The notes beneath the pieces are model-generated. The model saw nothing but the letters and a program-made list of their open reading frames with translations, ran no database searches and had not been told where the DNA came from. A stretch of 64,000 nucleotides of DNA from Metabacillus schmidteae. GTDB lineage: Bacteria > Bacillota > Bacilli > Bacillales > Bacillaceae. Position numbers and translations under genes: made by a program. The stretch covers positions 682,001 through 746,000 of the forward strand of contig NZ_CAESCH010000002.1 in NCBI RefSeq assembly GCF_903166545.1, in the 5' to 3' direction. The stretch's first letter is position 1. Every line of letters begins with the position of its first letter. This document shows positions 8,848 through 17,808 of the stretch, in pieces.

Positions 8848-9624
8848 TTGAAAACCTATGGAGGTTACTTAATAGATTTAGATGGTACGATGTATCGAGG
8901 TACAGAGAGAATTGAAGATGCGAGTAGGTTTGTCCGTTATTTAGCAGAAAAAAACATTCCCTATTTGTTTGTTACAAATAATTCATCACAACCACCCGAG
9001 CTTGTAGCAAAAAAGCTTAATGAATTTGATATTTTGGCGACAGAAGATCGTGTGTTTACAACTAGCCAAGCCACAGCAAACTTTATTGCTCAAAAAAAAG
9101 CAAATGCTTCTGTTTATATGATTGGAGAAGAAGGCTTAAAACAAGCTCTACAATCAAGCGGACTTCAGATTGTAGAAGAAAATCCTGACTTTGTTGTCAC
9201 AGGAATAGATCGGGATATTTCCTATGAAAAGCTTGCAAAGGCATGTATAGCGGTTCGAGATGGAGCGACCTTTATCTCAACAAATGCAGATATTGCTCTT
9301 CCTACAGAAAGAGGACTTTTACCTGGAAATGGAGCGTTAACCTCAGTTGTATCGGTTTCAACCAACACAAAACCGATTTTCATTGGAAAACCTGAGAAAA
9401 TCATTGTTGAACAAGCCATACAAGTTCTTGGAATTGACCCGGACCAAGTAATCATGGTTGGGGATAATTATGATACAGATATAAAGGCTGGCATGAACTG
9501 TGGATTGGATACATTGCTTGTTCATACAGGGGTGACGACAAAGGGACATTTAGAGAGATATGATCAAAAACCAACATATTCAGTTGACTCATTGACTGAA
9601 TATTTACATTTACTTGATATGTAA
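8848..9624 (+). CDS. yutF: HAD-superfamily phosphatase, NagD type (YutF)
   Basis: A 258-aa HAD-IIA hydrolase. Motif I is LIDLDGTMYRG, motif II VTNNSS, the lysine motif GKPEK, and motif IV GDNYDTDIKAG. It probably dephosphorylates small sugar or nucleotide phosphates in the cytoplasm; the natural substrate of YutF is not certain. TTG at 8848 is chosen because AGGAGGAAGG lies directly before it, and MKTYGGYLIDLDGT matches the family start. The open frame runs further up to 8824. A strong terminator follows. Confidence 0.88.
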   Translation: MKTYGGYLIDLDGTMYRGTERIEDASRFVRYLAEKNIPYLFVTNNSSQPPELVAKKLNEFDILATEDRVFTTSQATANFIAQKKANASVYMIGEEGLKQALQSSGLQIVEENPDFVVTGIDRDISYEKLAKACIAVRDGATFISTNADIALPTERGLLPGNGALTSVVSVSTNTKPIFIGKPEKIIVEQAIQVLGIDPDQVIMVGDNYDTDIKAGMNCGLDTLLVHTGVTTKGHLERYDQKPTYSVDSLTEYLHLLDM

Positions 9625-9630
9625 ATAAGG

Positions 9631-9663
9631 AAAAGCCATCTAGATTATCCTAAATGGCTTTTC
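9631..9663 (+). terminator. yutF terminator (bidirectional with yutG)
   Basis: AAAAGCCAT (9631-9639) pairs with ATGGCTTTT (9654-9662), flanked by A and T runs on both sides; it also serves the convergent yutG. Confidence 0.8.
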
Positions 9664-9668
9664 TGATT

Positions 9669-10172
9669 TTATTCAGCATTCTTAGCTCGATGAGCAAGTC
9701 TGCTTGAAGCTGCTGCTGCAATCGCTCCGACAATATCATCTAAAAAAGTGTGGCATTTTCCTTTTGATTTATCATTTAAAGGTTGTAGAATACCGGGCTT
9801 CATCTTATCAATATATCCATAATTTGTGAAGCCGATTGATCCATATATATTAACGATCGAAAAGGCTAAAATTTCGTCTACACCGTATAAGCTTTCATCA
9901 GTTCCGATAATGGATTGTAACGGTTCCTCTAATTGGCCCTTTTCGGCTAATATGTCAAACTGTATTCCAGTAAGTATGGCGTTTTGGACTTCTCTTTTTG
10001 TAAGAACTCTGTCTACATTTTCAATGCAATCGTCCATTGATAAGTTAGGATGATACTTTTCTTGAAGAAAGTAAACAAGGTCTGCGATATCCTCTATCCT
10101 TACTCCTCGCTTGACTAACCAATCTCTAGCTGTTTTTTCCACAATATCCATTTTTTCATTACTTTTCATCAT
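9669..10172 (-). CDS. yutG: Phosphatidylglycerophosphatase A-related protein (YutG)
   Basis: A 167-aa member of the PgpA/YutG group. B. subtilis YutG is reported as a phosphatidylglycerophosphatase, the step that forms phosphatidylglycerol. C-terminal segment HTFLDDIVGAIAAAASSRL carries the conserved acidic pair. The N-terminal helix-rich part lacks the membrane spans of E. coli PgpA. Three possible starts lie close together (GTG 10178, ATG 10172, ATG 10169); the ATG at 10172 is used. It is convergent with yutF, as in B. subtilis. Confidence 0.78.
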   Translation of the reverse strand: MMKSNEKMDIVEKTARDWLVKRGVRIEDIADLVYFLQEKYHPNLSMDDCIENVDRVLTKREVQNAILTGIQFDILAEKGQLEEPLQSIIGTDESLYGVDEILAFSIVNIYGSIGFTNYGYIDKMKPGILQPLNDKSKGKCHTFLDDIVGAIAAAASSRLAHRAKNAE

Positions 10173-10436
10173 GATCACCCAATTCTTTTATTTTGCATGG
10201 TGTATTCATTCATTGTATGATGCTATGCTCGGATATATGCATGCAAACTTTTAAACAATGATCTTTTACCATTCTTAACGAAATCAAGGATTGATAATCG
10301 AATATGTTAAAAAATGATAACCTCCCCTTATCTAATAATTCTCTATAAAATTACAACTTCCCTTCTACAATTAATCATAAACTTCACTAAAAATTATTAC
10401 GATAGAATAGGGAATGAGATGCTGGGGGGGAATAAG

Positions 10437-11444
10437 GTGAAAAAAACGATACAAGATGAATATGGTATTAAAGTAACAGAGTTTGAGAATGTTGGACGAT
10501 ATAATTCATTCCGTCTACATCAAACACAATTTATTATTGTACCTGTTTCACACCTTGAAGAAGAGGAATTATTTGAAATCTATCAATTAAGCCAATTCAT
10601 GATTGAAAAAAGAGAACCGTATGTCGCAAGTATTGTATTAACAAAAAAAAATCATTTGTTTTTTGAAGAAAATCAAGTAAGGTATGTCATATTGAAATGC
10701 TCTGCTTATACAGAAGGCCGCTCCGCACAACAAGGAAGAGATTTGGCTCGTTTTCATGCAAAGGCAAGGGTCTATCCTTATCAAGTCACTAAAACTCAGC
10801 GTATCGGGCAGTGGAAGGTACTATGGGAGAAACGATTAGATCAATTAGAAATGTTTTGGAGAGGAAAAGTTCAGACACAACCACTTACTCAATTTGAAAA
10901 GATGTTCGTGGAATCATTTCCTTATTATCTTGGTTTAGCGGAAAATGCTATTCAGTATTTAGTAGACACAGAACTGGATGAGGAGCCGCATCCAATTGAT
11001 TCAGGTACCATATGCCATCAAAGGTTCCATTCAACAACATGGAACCCAACCTTAATGATAAAATCACCAATTGATTGGGTGTTTGACCATGCTAGTCGAG
11101 ATTTGGCAGAATATATGAGACATCTTTATTTTGAAAAGCAGGAACAGTTAAAGCTGGAAGGGTTCCGTTTTCTTGATGAGTATGACCGAACAACCCCTTT
11201 ATCTCCCTTTTCCTGGAGATTAATTTATAGCCGGCTATTGTTTCCGATTCATTATTTTGAATGTATTGAAGAATATTATTTATCACCTGAAGATCTCAAA
11301 CCTTCTTATGAAGAAAAATTAAATCAAATCCTCAGAAGTTCCGGACAGTATGAAGCTTTTTTGCGTGCTTATGCGAGCATGTTATCTATGAAGACAAAGA
11401 GAATTATGCTTCCGGATATAGAATGGCTAACAACAACCTCATAA
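10437..11444 (+). CDS. yutH: Spore coat-associated protein YutH (CotS-like kinase fold)
   Basis: A 335-aa protein related to the CotS/YutH/YtaA group, which has an aminoglycoside-phosphotransferase-like fold and is linked to the spore coat. Segments supporting this are GRSAQQGRDLARFHAKAR and GTICHQRFHS, the latter replacing the canonical kinase HGD loop, so catalysis is doubtful. The GTG at 10437 has a run of seven G six bases upstream; the frame is open from 10314 but without a ribosome site. Length is close to B. subtilis YutH (about 339 aa). Confidence 0.82.
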   Translation: MKKTIQDEYGIKVTEFENVGRYNSFRLHQTQFIIVPVSHLEEEELFEIYQLSQFMIEKREPYVASIVLTKKNHLFFEENQVRYVILKCSAYTEGRSAQQGRDLARFHAKARVYPYQVTKTQRIGQWKVLWEKRLDQLEMFWRGKVQTQPLTQFEKMFVESFPYYLGLAENAIQYLVDTELDEEPHPIDSGTICHQRFHSTTWNPTLMIKSPIDWVFDHASRDLAEYMRHLYFEKQEQLKLEGFRFLDEYDRTTPLSPFSWRLIYSRLLFPIHYFECIEEYYLSPEDLKPSYEEKLNQILRSSGQYEAFLRAYASMLSMKTKRIMLPDIEWLTTTS

Positions 11445-11456
11445 CCTGTATATAGA

Positions 11457-11496
11457 GAATCCAGCCGGGGGTTTTTAAGGTTGGATTCTTTTTTAT
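11457..11496 (+). terminator. yutH terminator
   Basis: GAATCCAGCC pairs with GGTTGGATTC (one G-U pair) followed by TTTTTT. Confidence 0.82.
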
Positions 11497-11547
11497 CTTT
11501 TGGATGTTTTCTTAAAGATTGTGGCTTTTAATACCCCATTGAAACTT

Positions 11548-11676
11548 CATAGTGGAATGGAGCGGAAGGCACTCGACTCCTGTGGGAAGTGAGGAAAGGC
11601 TGAGACCCCGCAGGCAAAGCCGAGGAGGCTCAGGTTCCTCCCCGCGGAAAGCGAGTGACTGCAGCGCAATGGAACG
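11548..11676. repeat. GC-rich palindromic intergenic repeat (Bacillaceae type)
   Basis: A block of about 130 bp is markedly richer in GC than its surroundings. CACTCG (11570-11575) faces CGAGTG (11652-11657), and inner segments such as GACCCCGCAGGC, AGCCGAGGAGGCT and CCCCGCGGAAAGC nest inside. I recognise the phrase ACTCCTG...GACCCCGCAGGC...GAGGAGGCTC...CCCGCGGAAAGCGAG as a widely scattered intergenic element of Bacillaceae genomes. It lies in the 463-bp gap between yutH and the dehydrogenase gene, which otherwise holds only the yutH terminator. Confidence 0.7.
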
Positions 11677-11907
11677 GATTAATTTTTAAATTTATCTGAG
11701 TCAATAACAACAAAGTATCCGAAAACAGCCTATCATTTCTAGAGGCTCTTTTCTAAAAGATTGCTGTTTTAATCTTCTTCACACAAAAACCAACCACCCT
11801 TGGTACATCATACAAAGCAACAAAATTTGAAAAAAGTATAAAATCCAACTTCTAACAGCTTATGGTAAAATAGATTATAGTCTTACAATAGTAGAAGAGG
11901 TGGAAAA

Positions 11908-12876
11908 ATGACAAGACCATACATTTACATTACAAGAAAATGCTCAGAAGAACAGTTAGCACCACTATACGAAGTTGCCGATGTTGACATGTGGCCGGAA
12001 GAGGAAACAGCTTGTCCCCGCGAGATCTTACTTGAGAAGGCTGAAAAGGCAGATGGGTTATTAACAATGCTTTCAGATTCAATTGACAGGGAATTGCTAG
12101 ACAAGGCAAGCCATTTAAAAGTAATCGCAAATCTAGCTGTAGGATTCGATAATATTGATGTTCCTTATGCGAACTCAAAAGGTATTGTCGTATGTAACAC
12201 GCCTGATATTTTAACTGACACAACAGCTGATTTAACGTTTGGATTATTGCTTTCAACAGCAAGACGTTTAATGGAAGCTTCTGAATATGTAAAACAAAAT
12301 CAATGGAAAAGCTGGGGACCACTTTTGTTAGCAGGACATGATGTTCACCATAAAACAATAGGAATTCTCGGAATGGGTAAAATAGGACAGGCTGTTGCAA
12401 AGCGCGCTACAGGTTTTGATATGAAGGTTCTTTATCATAATCGCTCAAGAAATGAACAAGCAGAAACATCTTTAGGTGCGGTTTTTACTTCATTTGATGA
12501 AATGCTGGCTACTTCAGACTTCATAGTCTGTTTAGCTCCTTTAACAAATGAAACCAGGGAGCTATTTAATAAAGATGCTTTTAAGAAAATGAAAAAGTCA
12601 GCCATTTTTATTAACGCAGGTCGTGGTGCTGTAGTAAATGAAGAAGACTTGTATAATGCACTTGTTAATGGAGAGATAGCAGGTGCGGGACTTGACGTCT
12701 TTTTGAATGAACCGATTGGTGCTGAACATCCTCTAGTTGGATTACATAATGTTGTGGCACTCCCGCATATCGGAAGTGCAAGCTATGAAACTAGATATTC
12801 GATGATGAATCTTTGTGCAATGAATATAGCTGCAGTTTTAAATGGAAATGAACCAAAAACAAAAGTCGTGATTTAA
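11908..12876 (+). CDS. D-2-hydroxyacid dehydrogenase (glyoxylate/hydroxypyruvate reductase type)
   Basis: A 322-aa NAD(P)-dependent oxidoreductase of the D-isomer-specific 2-hydroxyacid dehydrogenase family. The nucleotide-binding motif is GILGMGKIGQAVAKR (about residue 150). The catalytic Arg (NAGRGAVV), Glu and His (LPHIGSAS) are in order. It reduces glyoxylate, hydroxypyruvate or a similar 2-oxoacid. AGAAGAGGTGG precedes the ATG. It is similar to B. subtilis YvcT, but I cannot assign the exact substrate. It stands alone before the threonine operon. Confidence 0.85.
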   Translation: MTRPYIYITRKCSEEQLAPLYEVADVDMWPEEETACPREILLEKAEKADGLLTMLSDSIDRELLDKASHLKVIANLAVGFDNIDVPYANSKGIVVCNTPDILTDTTADLTFGLLLSTARRLMEASEYVKQNQWKSWGPLLLAGHDVHHKTIGILGMGKIGQAVAKRATGFDMKVLYHNRSRNEQAETSLGAVFTSFDEMLATSDFIVCLAPLTNETRELFNKDAFKKMKKSAIFINAGRGAVVNEEDLYNALVNGEIAGAGLDVFLNEPIGAEHPLVGLHNVVALPHIGSASYETRYSMMNLCAMNIAAVLNGNEPKTKVVI

Positions 12877-12911
12877 GATAAAAAGGTAAACTTTGGTATT
12901 AATTATTTTGA

Positions 12912-12925
12912 TGAAAACGTTTTAA
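12912..12925. promoter_or_regulatory. cre-like (CcpA) sequence upstream of hom
   Basis: TGAAAACGTTTTAA differs at one position from the cre consensus TGWAANCGNTNWCA. It lies 24 bp before the hom -35 box. Confidence 0.35.
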
Positions 12926-12948
12926 TTTAAAAAACTGAAAATTCACCC

Positions 12949-12977
12949 TTGTAAAACAGTTCTAAGCATCTTATAAT
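12949..12977 (+). promoter_or_regulatory. Promoter of the hom-thrC-thrB operon
   Basis: TTGTAA (12949-12954), a 17-bp spacer and a perfect TATAAT (12972-12977), about 74 bp before the hom start. Confidence 0.75.
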
Positions 12978-13007
12978 GACAAGTATATTATTAGTGTCTT
13001 TTATGAG

Positions 13008-13021
13008 AGTACAGTTGTACT
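13008..13021. promoter_or_regulatory. Short palindrome in the hom leader, possible operator
   Basis: AGTACAGTTGTACT has 6-bp arms around 2 central bases, placed between the predicted transcription start and the hom ribosome site. It could bind a repressor of the threonine operon; no direct evidence. Confidence 0.35.
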
Positions 13022-13050
13022 TTATAGATATACAAAAAGGAGTGGGAAGT

Positions 13051-14349
13051 GTGGAGGCAATTCATGTTGGGCTTTTAGGTCTTGGTACGGTTGGTAGTGG
13101 TGTTGTAAAAATTATCGAAGACCATCAGGACAAACTTATGCATCAAGTCGGCTGTCCTGTAAAAGTGAAAAAAGTTGTTGTGAAAAATGTGGAAAAAGCA
13201 CGTCAAGTTCATATCGATAAGGATATCCTTTCAACAAATGTGGAAGATGTTATCCATAATCCTGATATTGATGTTGTGATTGAAGTAATGGGTGGCGTGG
13301 AAGAAACGCGTAAGCATTTAATTGAAGCGTTAAAAGCCAAAAAACATGTTGTGACAGCGAATAAAGATTTAATGGCTGTGTACGGAACAGAATTATTATC
13401 GATTGCAACAGAAAATGGCTGTGACTTATTCTATGAAGCAAGTGTTGCAGGCGGTATTCCAATTTTACGAAGTTTAGTAGATGGATTAGCATCTGATCGT
13501 ATTACAAAAATGATGGGAATTGTGAACGGCACAACAAACTTCATTCTAACAAAAATGTCTAAGTTCGGAAGTGCATATGATGAAGTGCTAAAAGAAGCAC
13601 AGGATTTAGGCTATGCGGAAGCAGATCCGACATCTGATGTTGAAGGCTTAGATGCAGCAAGAAAAATGGCCATCCTTGCTAGACTTGGATTCTCGATGCA
13701 TGTTGATCTGGATGATGTAAATGTAAAAGGGATTTCAAGTGTAACAGATGATGATATTAGTTATAGTAAACGACTTGGCTACACAATGAAACTTATCGGT
13801 ATCGCTGAGCGTGAAAATGGAAAAATCGAAGTATCTGTTGAACCGACATTATTACCTGAAACACACCCGTTAGCATCAGTAAATGATGAGTATAATGCGG
13901 TGTATGTATATGGTGAAGCTGTTGGAGAAACAATGTTCTATGGTCCTGGAGCGGGAAGCTTACCAACTGCAACAGCTGTTGTATCCGATTTAGTTGGTGT
14001 CATGAAAAATATGAGGTTAGATGTAAATGGAAGAAGTGCAGTAGCCCCTCAATTTGAAAAACAATTAAAAAGTCCAGAGCATATTTACGCTCAACACTTT
14101 TTAAGAATTAGTGCAAAAGATCAAGTTGGAGCTTTTGCAAATATTACATCGCTTTTCTCTGAAAGAGGCGTAAGTTTTGAGAAGATCCTGCAGTTGCCGA
14201 TTAAAAATAGCAATCTTGCAGAAATAGTTATTGTTACACATAAAGCAGCACAAAGTGATTTTGAAGAAATTTTACAACTCCTTAATGATCTAGATGTCGT
14301 GGAAGAAGTAAAAAGTACTTATCGTGTAGAAGGGAACGGATTAGTATGA
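13051..14349 (+). CDS. hom: Homoserine dehydrogenase
   Basis: A 432-aa enzyme reducing aspartate semialdehyde to homoserine, the branch point to threonine and methionine. NAD(P)-binding motif [14 protein letters not shown] opens the protein. [14 protein letters not shown] and the catalytic region [20 protein letters not shown] follow. Residues about 350-430 are a regulatory ACT domain. GTG 13051 is chosen because AAGGAG lies 8 bp upstream and it gives the B. subtilis length; the open frame starts at 12976. The stop overlaps thrC. Confidence 0.96.
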   Translation: MEAIHVGLLGLGTVGSGVVKIIEDHQDKLMHQVGCPVKVKKVVVKNVEKARQVHIDKDILSTNVEDVIHNPDIDVVIEVMGGVEETRKHLIEALKAKKHVVTANKDLMAVYGTELLSIATENGCDLFYEASVAGGIPILRSLVDGLASDRITKMMGIVNGTTNFILTKMSKFGSAYDEVLKEAQDLGYAEADPTSDVEGLDAARKMAILARLGFSMHVDLDDVNVKGISSVTDDDISYSKRLGYTMKLIGIAERENGKIEVSVEPTLLPETHPLASVNDEYNAVYVYGEAVGETMFYGPGAGSLPTATAVVSDLVGVMKNMRLDVNGRSAVAPQFEKQLKSPEHIYAQHFLRISAKDQVGAFANITSLFSERGVSFEKILQLPIKNSNLAEIVIVTHKAAQSDFEEILQLLNDLDVVEEVKSTYRVEGNGLV

Positions 14350-15407
14350 TGTGGAAAGGCTTAATTCAAGAATTTGCAGAGTTTTTACCAGTTTCAGACA
14401 AAACACCTAAATTAACACTTCAAGAAGGAAATACACCACTTATCCATCTTCCTAAGCTTTCTGAAAAGCTGGGAGTAGAACTTTATGTGAAAACAGAGGG
14501 CACAAACCCTACCGGCTCATTTAAGGACCGTGGAATGGTTATGGCGGTTGCGAAAGCAAAAGAAGAAGGCAGTGATACAGTAATCTGTGCCTCTACAGGA
14601 AATACATCTGCAGCTGCGGCAGCTTATGCAGCAAGAGCAAATATGAAATGTATCGTGTTAATTCCTGACGGGAAAATTGCCTTCGGTAAATTAGCTCAAG
14701 CAGTTATGTATGGAGCAGAAATTTACGCAATCCAAGGAAACTTCGACCATGCTTTAACAATGGTTCGGAATATTAGCAAGAAGTTACCAATTACATTAGT
14801 TAACTCTGTTAATCCATATCGTATTGAAGGTCAAAAAACAGCAGCATTTGAAGTATGTGAGCAACTAGGAAGTGCTCCGGATTATTTAGCTATTCCTGTA
14901 GGTAATGCAGGGAATATTACAGCCTATTGGAAAGGCTTCAAGGAATATAATGAGAAAAAACAAACAGGCTTACCGAAAATTCACGGTTTCCAGGCAGAAG
15001 GCGCAGCAGCGATTGTTCGTGGAGAACCGATTGAGAATCCTGAAACAGTAGCCACTGCGATTCGTATCGGAAACCCTGCAAGCTGGGAAACTGCAGTAAA
15101 AGCGAAGGAAGAATCCAATGGCCGAATTGATTCTGTAACAGATGAGGAAATTCTTGAAGCATACCAACTGATTGCCCGTGAAGAAGGTGTATTTGCTGAG
15201 CCTGGTTCATGTGCTTCAATCGCAGGTCTTATTAAACACCGCAAATTAGGTCTTATTGCAGAAGGCAGCAAGGTTGTAGCTGTATTAACTGGAAATGGAT
15301 TAAAAGATCCTAACACAGCAATTGATGTTTCTGAAATTAAGCCAATCGTCCTTCCGAATGACGAAGAAGCATTCTTACAGCACCTAAGTGGAGTGCCGGT
15401 ACAATGA
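14346..15407 (+). CDS. thrC: Threonine synthase
   Basis: A 353-aa PLP enzyme converting O-phosphohomoserine to threonine. The PLP lysine is in TGSFKDRGM (about residue 60), and the phosphate-binding loop GNAGN follows. The start overlaps the hom stop by 4 bp and the end overlaps thrB by 4 bp (ATGA both times), so the three genes are translationally coupled. ATG 14349 is an equally possible start and would give MWKGL as in B. subtilis. Confidence 0.96.
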   Translation: MMWKGLIQEFAEFLPVSDKTPKLTLQEGNTPLIHLPKLSEKLGVELYVKTEGTNPTGSFKDRGMVMAVAKAKEEGSDTVICASTGNTSAAAAAYAARANMKCIVLIPDGKIAFGKLAQAVMYGAEIYAIQGNFDHALTMVRNISKKLPITLVNSVNPYRIEGQKTAAFEVCEQLGSAPDYLAIPVGNAGNITAYWKGFKEYNEKKQTGLPKIHGFQAEGAAAIVRGEPIENPETVATAIRIGNPASWETAVKAKEESNGRIDSVTDEEILEAYQLIAREEGVFAEPGSCASIAGLIKHRKLGLIAEGSKVVAVLTGNGLKDPNTAIDVSEIKPIVLPNDEEAFLQHLSGVPVQ

Positions 15408-16321
15408 TTGAAGGGGACATGTTGAGAATTATCGTTCCCGGCAGTACAGCTAACTTAGGCCCAGGCTTTGATTCCATTGGTCTAGCTCTTGGAAAGTATT
15501 TAACACTTGAGGTGAAAAAAGCAGAGAAATTGGTTTTTTTACCAATGACAGAGCATGTAAAGGATCTTCCAACTAATGAAGACAACTTAATCGCAAAAGT
15601 TGCTATTGAGGTTGCAAAGAAATACAACGAGACCCTTCCTGCTTGTGAAGTTAAAGTGTGGAGTGACATTCCAATGGCAAGGGGGATTGGAAGCAGTGCT
15701 GCAGCTATTATTGCAGGGATTGAGCTTGCTAATCAGCTTTGTCAGCTGCAAATGAGTGATGAAGACAAACTTCGTATTGCAAGTCTTGAAGAGGGACATC
15801 CTGACAATGTTGGAGCGTCGCTATACGGAGGCTTGGTTATCGGTTTACATCAAGCTGAAAAAACAGACTTAGTTTGTGTAAAGGATATTGATGTAGATGC
15901 GGTAGTTGTCGTTCCGAAATATGAGGTCTTCACAAGTGACGCAAGAAATGTATTGCCTCAAGAACTATCTTTTAAAAATGCTGTGGAAGCAAGTGCGATT
16001 AGCAACATGCTAGTAGCGGGCATTCTTACAAATAACTGGAAGCTTGTCGGAGAGATGATGAGTAAGGATCTATTCCACCAACCATATCGTGGCAAGCTAA
16101 TTCCGGAAATCCAAGCTGTTCAAGAAAAGATACAACATTTAGGTGCCTATGGTTCAGCGTTAAGCGGTGCAGGTCCAACTGTCATTTGTTTCACAGCAAA
16201 AGGAAAAGGAGATGCCCTTGCTGAAACACTTGCAGGAGATTTTGTTAATTGTAATGTCGAGCGTTTGGACATAGACGTTGTTGGTTGTCGAGTTGAGCAG
16301 GTGCAGGAGATAAAGAGTTAA
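15404..16321 (+). CDS. thrB: Homoserine kinase
   Basis: A 305-aa GHMP-family kinase phosphorylating homoserine. The N-terminal [18 protein letters not shown] and the ATP loop [11 protein letters not shown] are the GHMP motifs, and [10 protein letters not shown] is the C-terminal motif. Third gene of the hom-thrC-thrB operon, overlapping thrC by 4 bp. An internal ATG at 15419 is possible, but the longer form matches the B. subtilis protein start. Confidence 0.95.
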   Translation: MIEGDMLRIIVPGSTANLGPGFDSIGLALGKYLTLEVKKAEKLVFLPMTEHVKDLPTNEDNLIAKVAIEVAKKYNETLPACEVKVWSDIPMARGIGSSAAAIIAGIELANQLCQLQMSDEDKLRIASLEEGHPDNVGASLYGGLVIGLHQAEKTDLVCVKDIDVDAVVVVPKYEVFTSDARNVLPQELSFKNAVEASAISNMLVAGILTNNWKLVGEMMSKDLFHQPYRGKLIPEIQAVQEKIQHLGAYGSALSGAGPTVICFTAKGKGDALAETLAGDFVNCNVERLDIDVVGCRVEQVQEIKS

Positions 16322-16342
16322 TATCATTAATTAGAGTTTATT

Positions 16343-16375
16343 AGGCATGATTCACATCAGTGACATGCCTTTTTT
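16343..16375 (+). terminator. Threonine operon terminator
   Basis: AGGCATG (16343-16349) pairs with CATGCCT (16364-16370) followed by TTTTT. Confidence 0.82.
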
Positions 16376-16410
16376 GTTTCAAAAGATATAGTGTATGTCC
16401 AAAATTAATG

Positions 16411-16735
16411 AGTCATTAGAAGATGAGGGACAAAACTAAGTAAAGTGGGAAGGGAAAAGTCCTTCATAAGAAGGATGAAAGACAAAACTGAGTAAGATAG
16501 AAGAGGAAAAGTCCTTCATAAGGGAGATGAAAGACAAAACTAAGTAAGTAAGAAGAGGGAAAGTTCTTCATACAGAGGATGAAGAACAAAGCTATGTAAG
16601 ATAGAAGAGGAAGAGTCCTTCGTAAGGAGGATGAAGAACAAAACTGTGTAAGAAAGTAGAGGGAAAGTCCTTCATACAGAAGATGAAGGACAAAACCTAG
16701 TAAGAAAGAAGAGGAAAAGTCCTCATACAAAAATA
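16411..16735. repeat. Tandem array of about six 52-bp units, each with a 9-bp hairpin
   Basis: The conserved CCTTC block begins at 16461, 16513, 16565 (as TCTTC), 16617, 16669 and 16721 (CCTC), exactly 52 bp apart each time; a decayed unit precedes them from 16411. Each unit contains GTCCTTCAT, seven bases, then ATGAAGGAC, i.e. a hairpin, and a purine-rich spacer (AAAACTAAGTAAG...GAAGAGGGAAA). The unit at 16563-16587 reads GTTCTTCAT/ATGAAGAAC, a compensated change. The period is not a multiple of three, so the array is unlikely to be coding. It lies between the thrB terminator and yutI. Confidence 0.85.
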
Positions 16736-16781
16736 TATCTAACTAAGCAAGTTACTACCGCATAAAACTGCCTCAAAATAA

Positions 16782-16820
16782 TAAAAAACTCGATACACCG
16801 CAATGGCATATCGAGCTTTT
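16782..16820 (-). terminator. yutI terminator
   Basis: On the minus strand CTCGATA pairs with TATCGAG and is followed by TTTTTTATT. Confidence 0.8.
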
Positions 16821-16823
16821 AAA

Positions 16824-17063
16824 TTAAAATACTTGTTCTACTTCTACAACTCCTGGTACTTCTTCTAATAAAGCACGTTCTATACCAGCTTTTAATGTGA
16901 TTGTTGAGCTTGGGCAGCTTCCACAAGCACCTAAAAGGCGAAGTTTTACAATACCATCTTCTACATCCACTAGTTCACAATCTCCTCCATCACGAAGTAA
17001 GAATGGACGTAATTTATCGAGTACTTCTTGAACCTGTTCAAACATTGCAGTTTCAGTTGTCAT
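16824..17063 (-). CDS. yutI: NifU-like iron-sulfur scaffold protein (YutI)
   Basis: A 79-aa NFU-domain protein. [20 protein letters not shown] leads to the cluster-binding CGSCPSS (CxxC), then [17 protein letters not shown]. Two such chains can hold a [4Fe-4S] cluster for delivery to apo-enzymes in the cytoplasm. ATG at 17063 has GGAGTCG upstream. It is part of a local set of Fe-S and redox genes with yuzD and yutM. Confidence 0.9.
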   Translation of the reverse strand: MTTETAMFEQVQEVLDKLRPFLLRDGGDCELVDVEDGIVKLRLLGACGSCPSSTITLKAGIERALLEEVPGVVEVEQVF

Positions 17064-17286
17064 TAATATCGACTCCTTTCCTTATTCCATATTATATTTG
17101 AAATGGCGTGAAAAATCTAATCGTATGATTCAATTTTTAAAATGCAATTGAGTCCATTTTATCATATTATCTTTGTAAACGTAAGAGGGAAGCACCTGTT
17201 TACATTAGTAAGTATACCCAGATGATGAAGATGGAAAGATGATGAGAAATAACATACAATAGAGAAAAAAGACCGGTGGTGTCATA

Positions 17287-17610
17287 ATGAAAAAAGTTGA
17301 AATTAGTGTGTACGGTGCACAGGTACTTTGTCCAAGCTGTGTAAATTTGCCCTCAGCAAAGGAAACATATGAATGGCTGGATGCAGCACTGAAACGAAAA
17401 TTTATAGATCAGCCGTTTTATATTACTTATATTGATATAGAAGAACCTCAAGTTGATGAAGAAAAGCAGGAGTTTGTGCAAAAGATTTTAGATGATGAAT
17501 ATTTTTATCCGCTTGTTGTCATTGAGGGAAAGGTTGTTGGTGAAGGAAGCCCACGGTTGAAGGCTATTTTTGAAGAAATGGAAAGGTACGGGTATGTTAG
17601 CCAGGGATAA
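17287..17610 (+). CDS. yuzD: YuzD-family protein (DUF1462), thioredoxin-like fold
   Basis: A 107-aa protein with an N-terminal strand then LCPSCVNLPSA, a CxxC motif in thioredoxin position, and FYPLVVIEGKVVGEG. It matches B. subtilis YuzD in size and place, divergent from yutI. A role in thiol or Fe-S handling is an inference from the motif and the neighbours; the function has not been established to my knowledge. Confidence 0.85.
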   Translation: MKKVEISVYGAQVLCPSCVNLPSAKETYEWLDAALKRKFIDQPFYITYIDIEEPQVDEEKQEFVQKILDDEYFYPLVVIEGKVVGEGSPRLKAIFEEMERYGYVSQG

Positions 17611-17615
17611 TAAAG

Positions 17616-17646
17616 AAAAAACACACTCGAGCGAGTGTGTTTTTTA
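17616..17646 (+). terminator. yuzD terminator, perfect palindrome
   Basis: AAAAAACACACTCG and CGAGTGTGTTTTTT meet with almost no loop at 17616-17646. Confidence 0.8.
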
Positions 17647-17681
17647 AAGGTAAGAAAGTATAAGAGTTTATAATTAGTTTC

Positions 17682-17808
17682 AGTGTCTAGCTCCAGCGCC
17701 TAGCCCCTCGAGGTCATAAGCCAATTTGGAATTGAAGGCCAAGAACGCCTTCTATTCCAAATCGTCTTATTTGCCCTAGGCTGATCAAGGCGCTTGCGCT
17801 TATCTTCT
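17682..17808. repeat. Bacillaceae intergenic repeat with central hairpin
   Basis: The element starts GTGTCTAGCTCCAGCGCCTA, ends AAGGCGCTTGCGCTTATCTT, and has a central hairpin with arms AATTTGGAATTGAAGGC (from 17729) and GCCTTCTATTCCAAAT. The flanks (GTCTAGCTCCAGCGCCTAG, GGCGCTTGCGCTT) are a phrase I recognise from many Bacillus and Geobacillus intergenic regions. It touches the yutJ stop codon and may supply its 3' end. The hairpin core resembles that at 50501-50551. Confidence 0.75.

Noticed and set aside
16464..16730. 88-aa minus-strand ORF inside the 52-bp tandem array
   Set aside because: The repeat period is not a multiple of three, there is no ribosome site and the peptide is only a by-product of the repeats.
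16411..16735. Regular repeats looked at first like a CRISPR array
   Set aside because: The 52-bp units are similar along their whole length; there are no unique spacers and no cas genes nearby. It is a tandem repeat.
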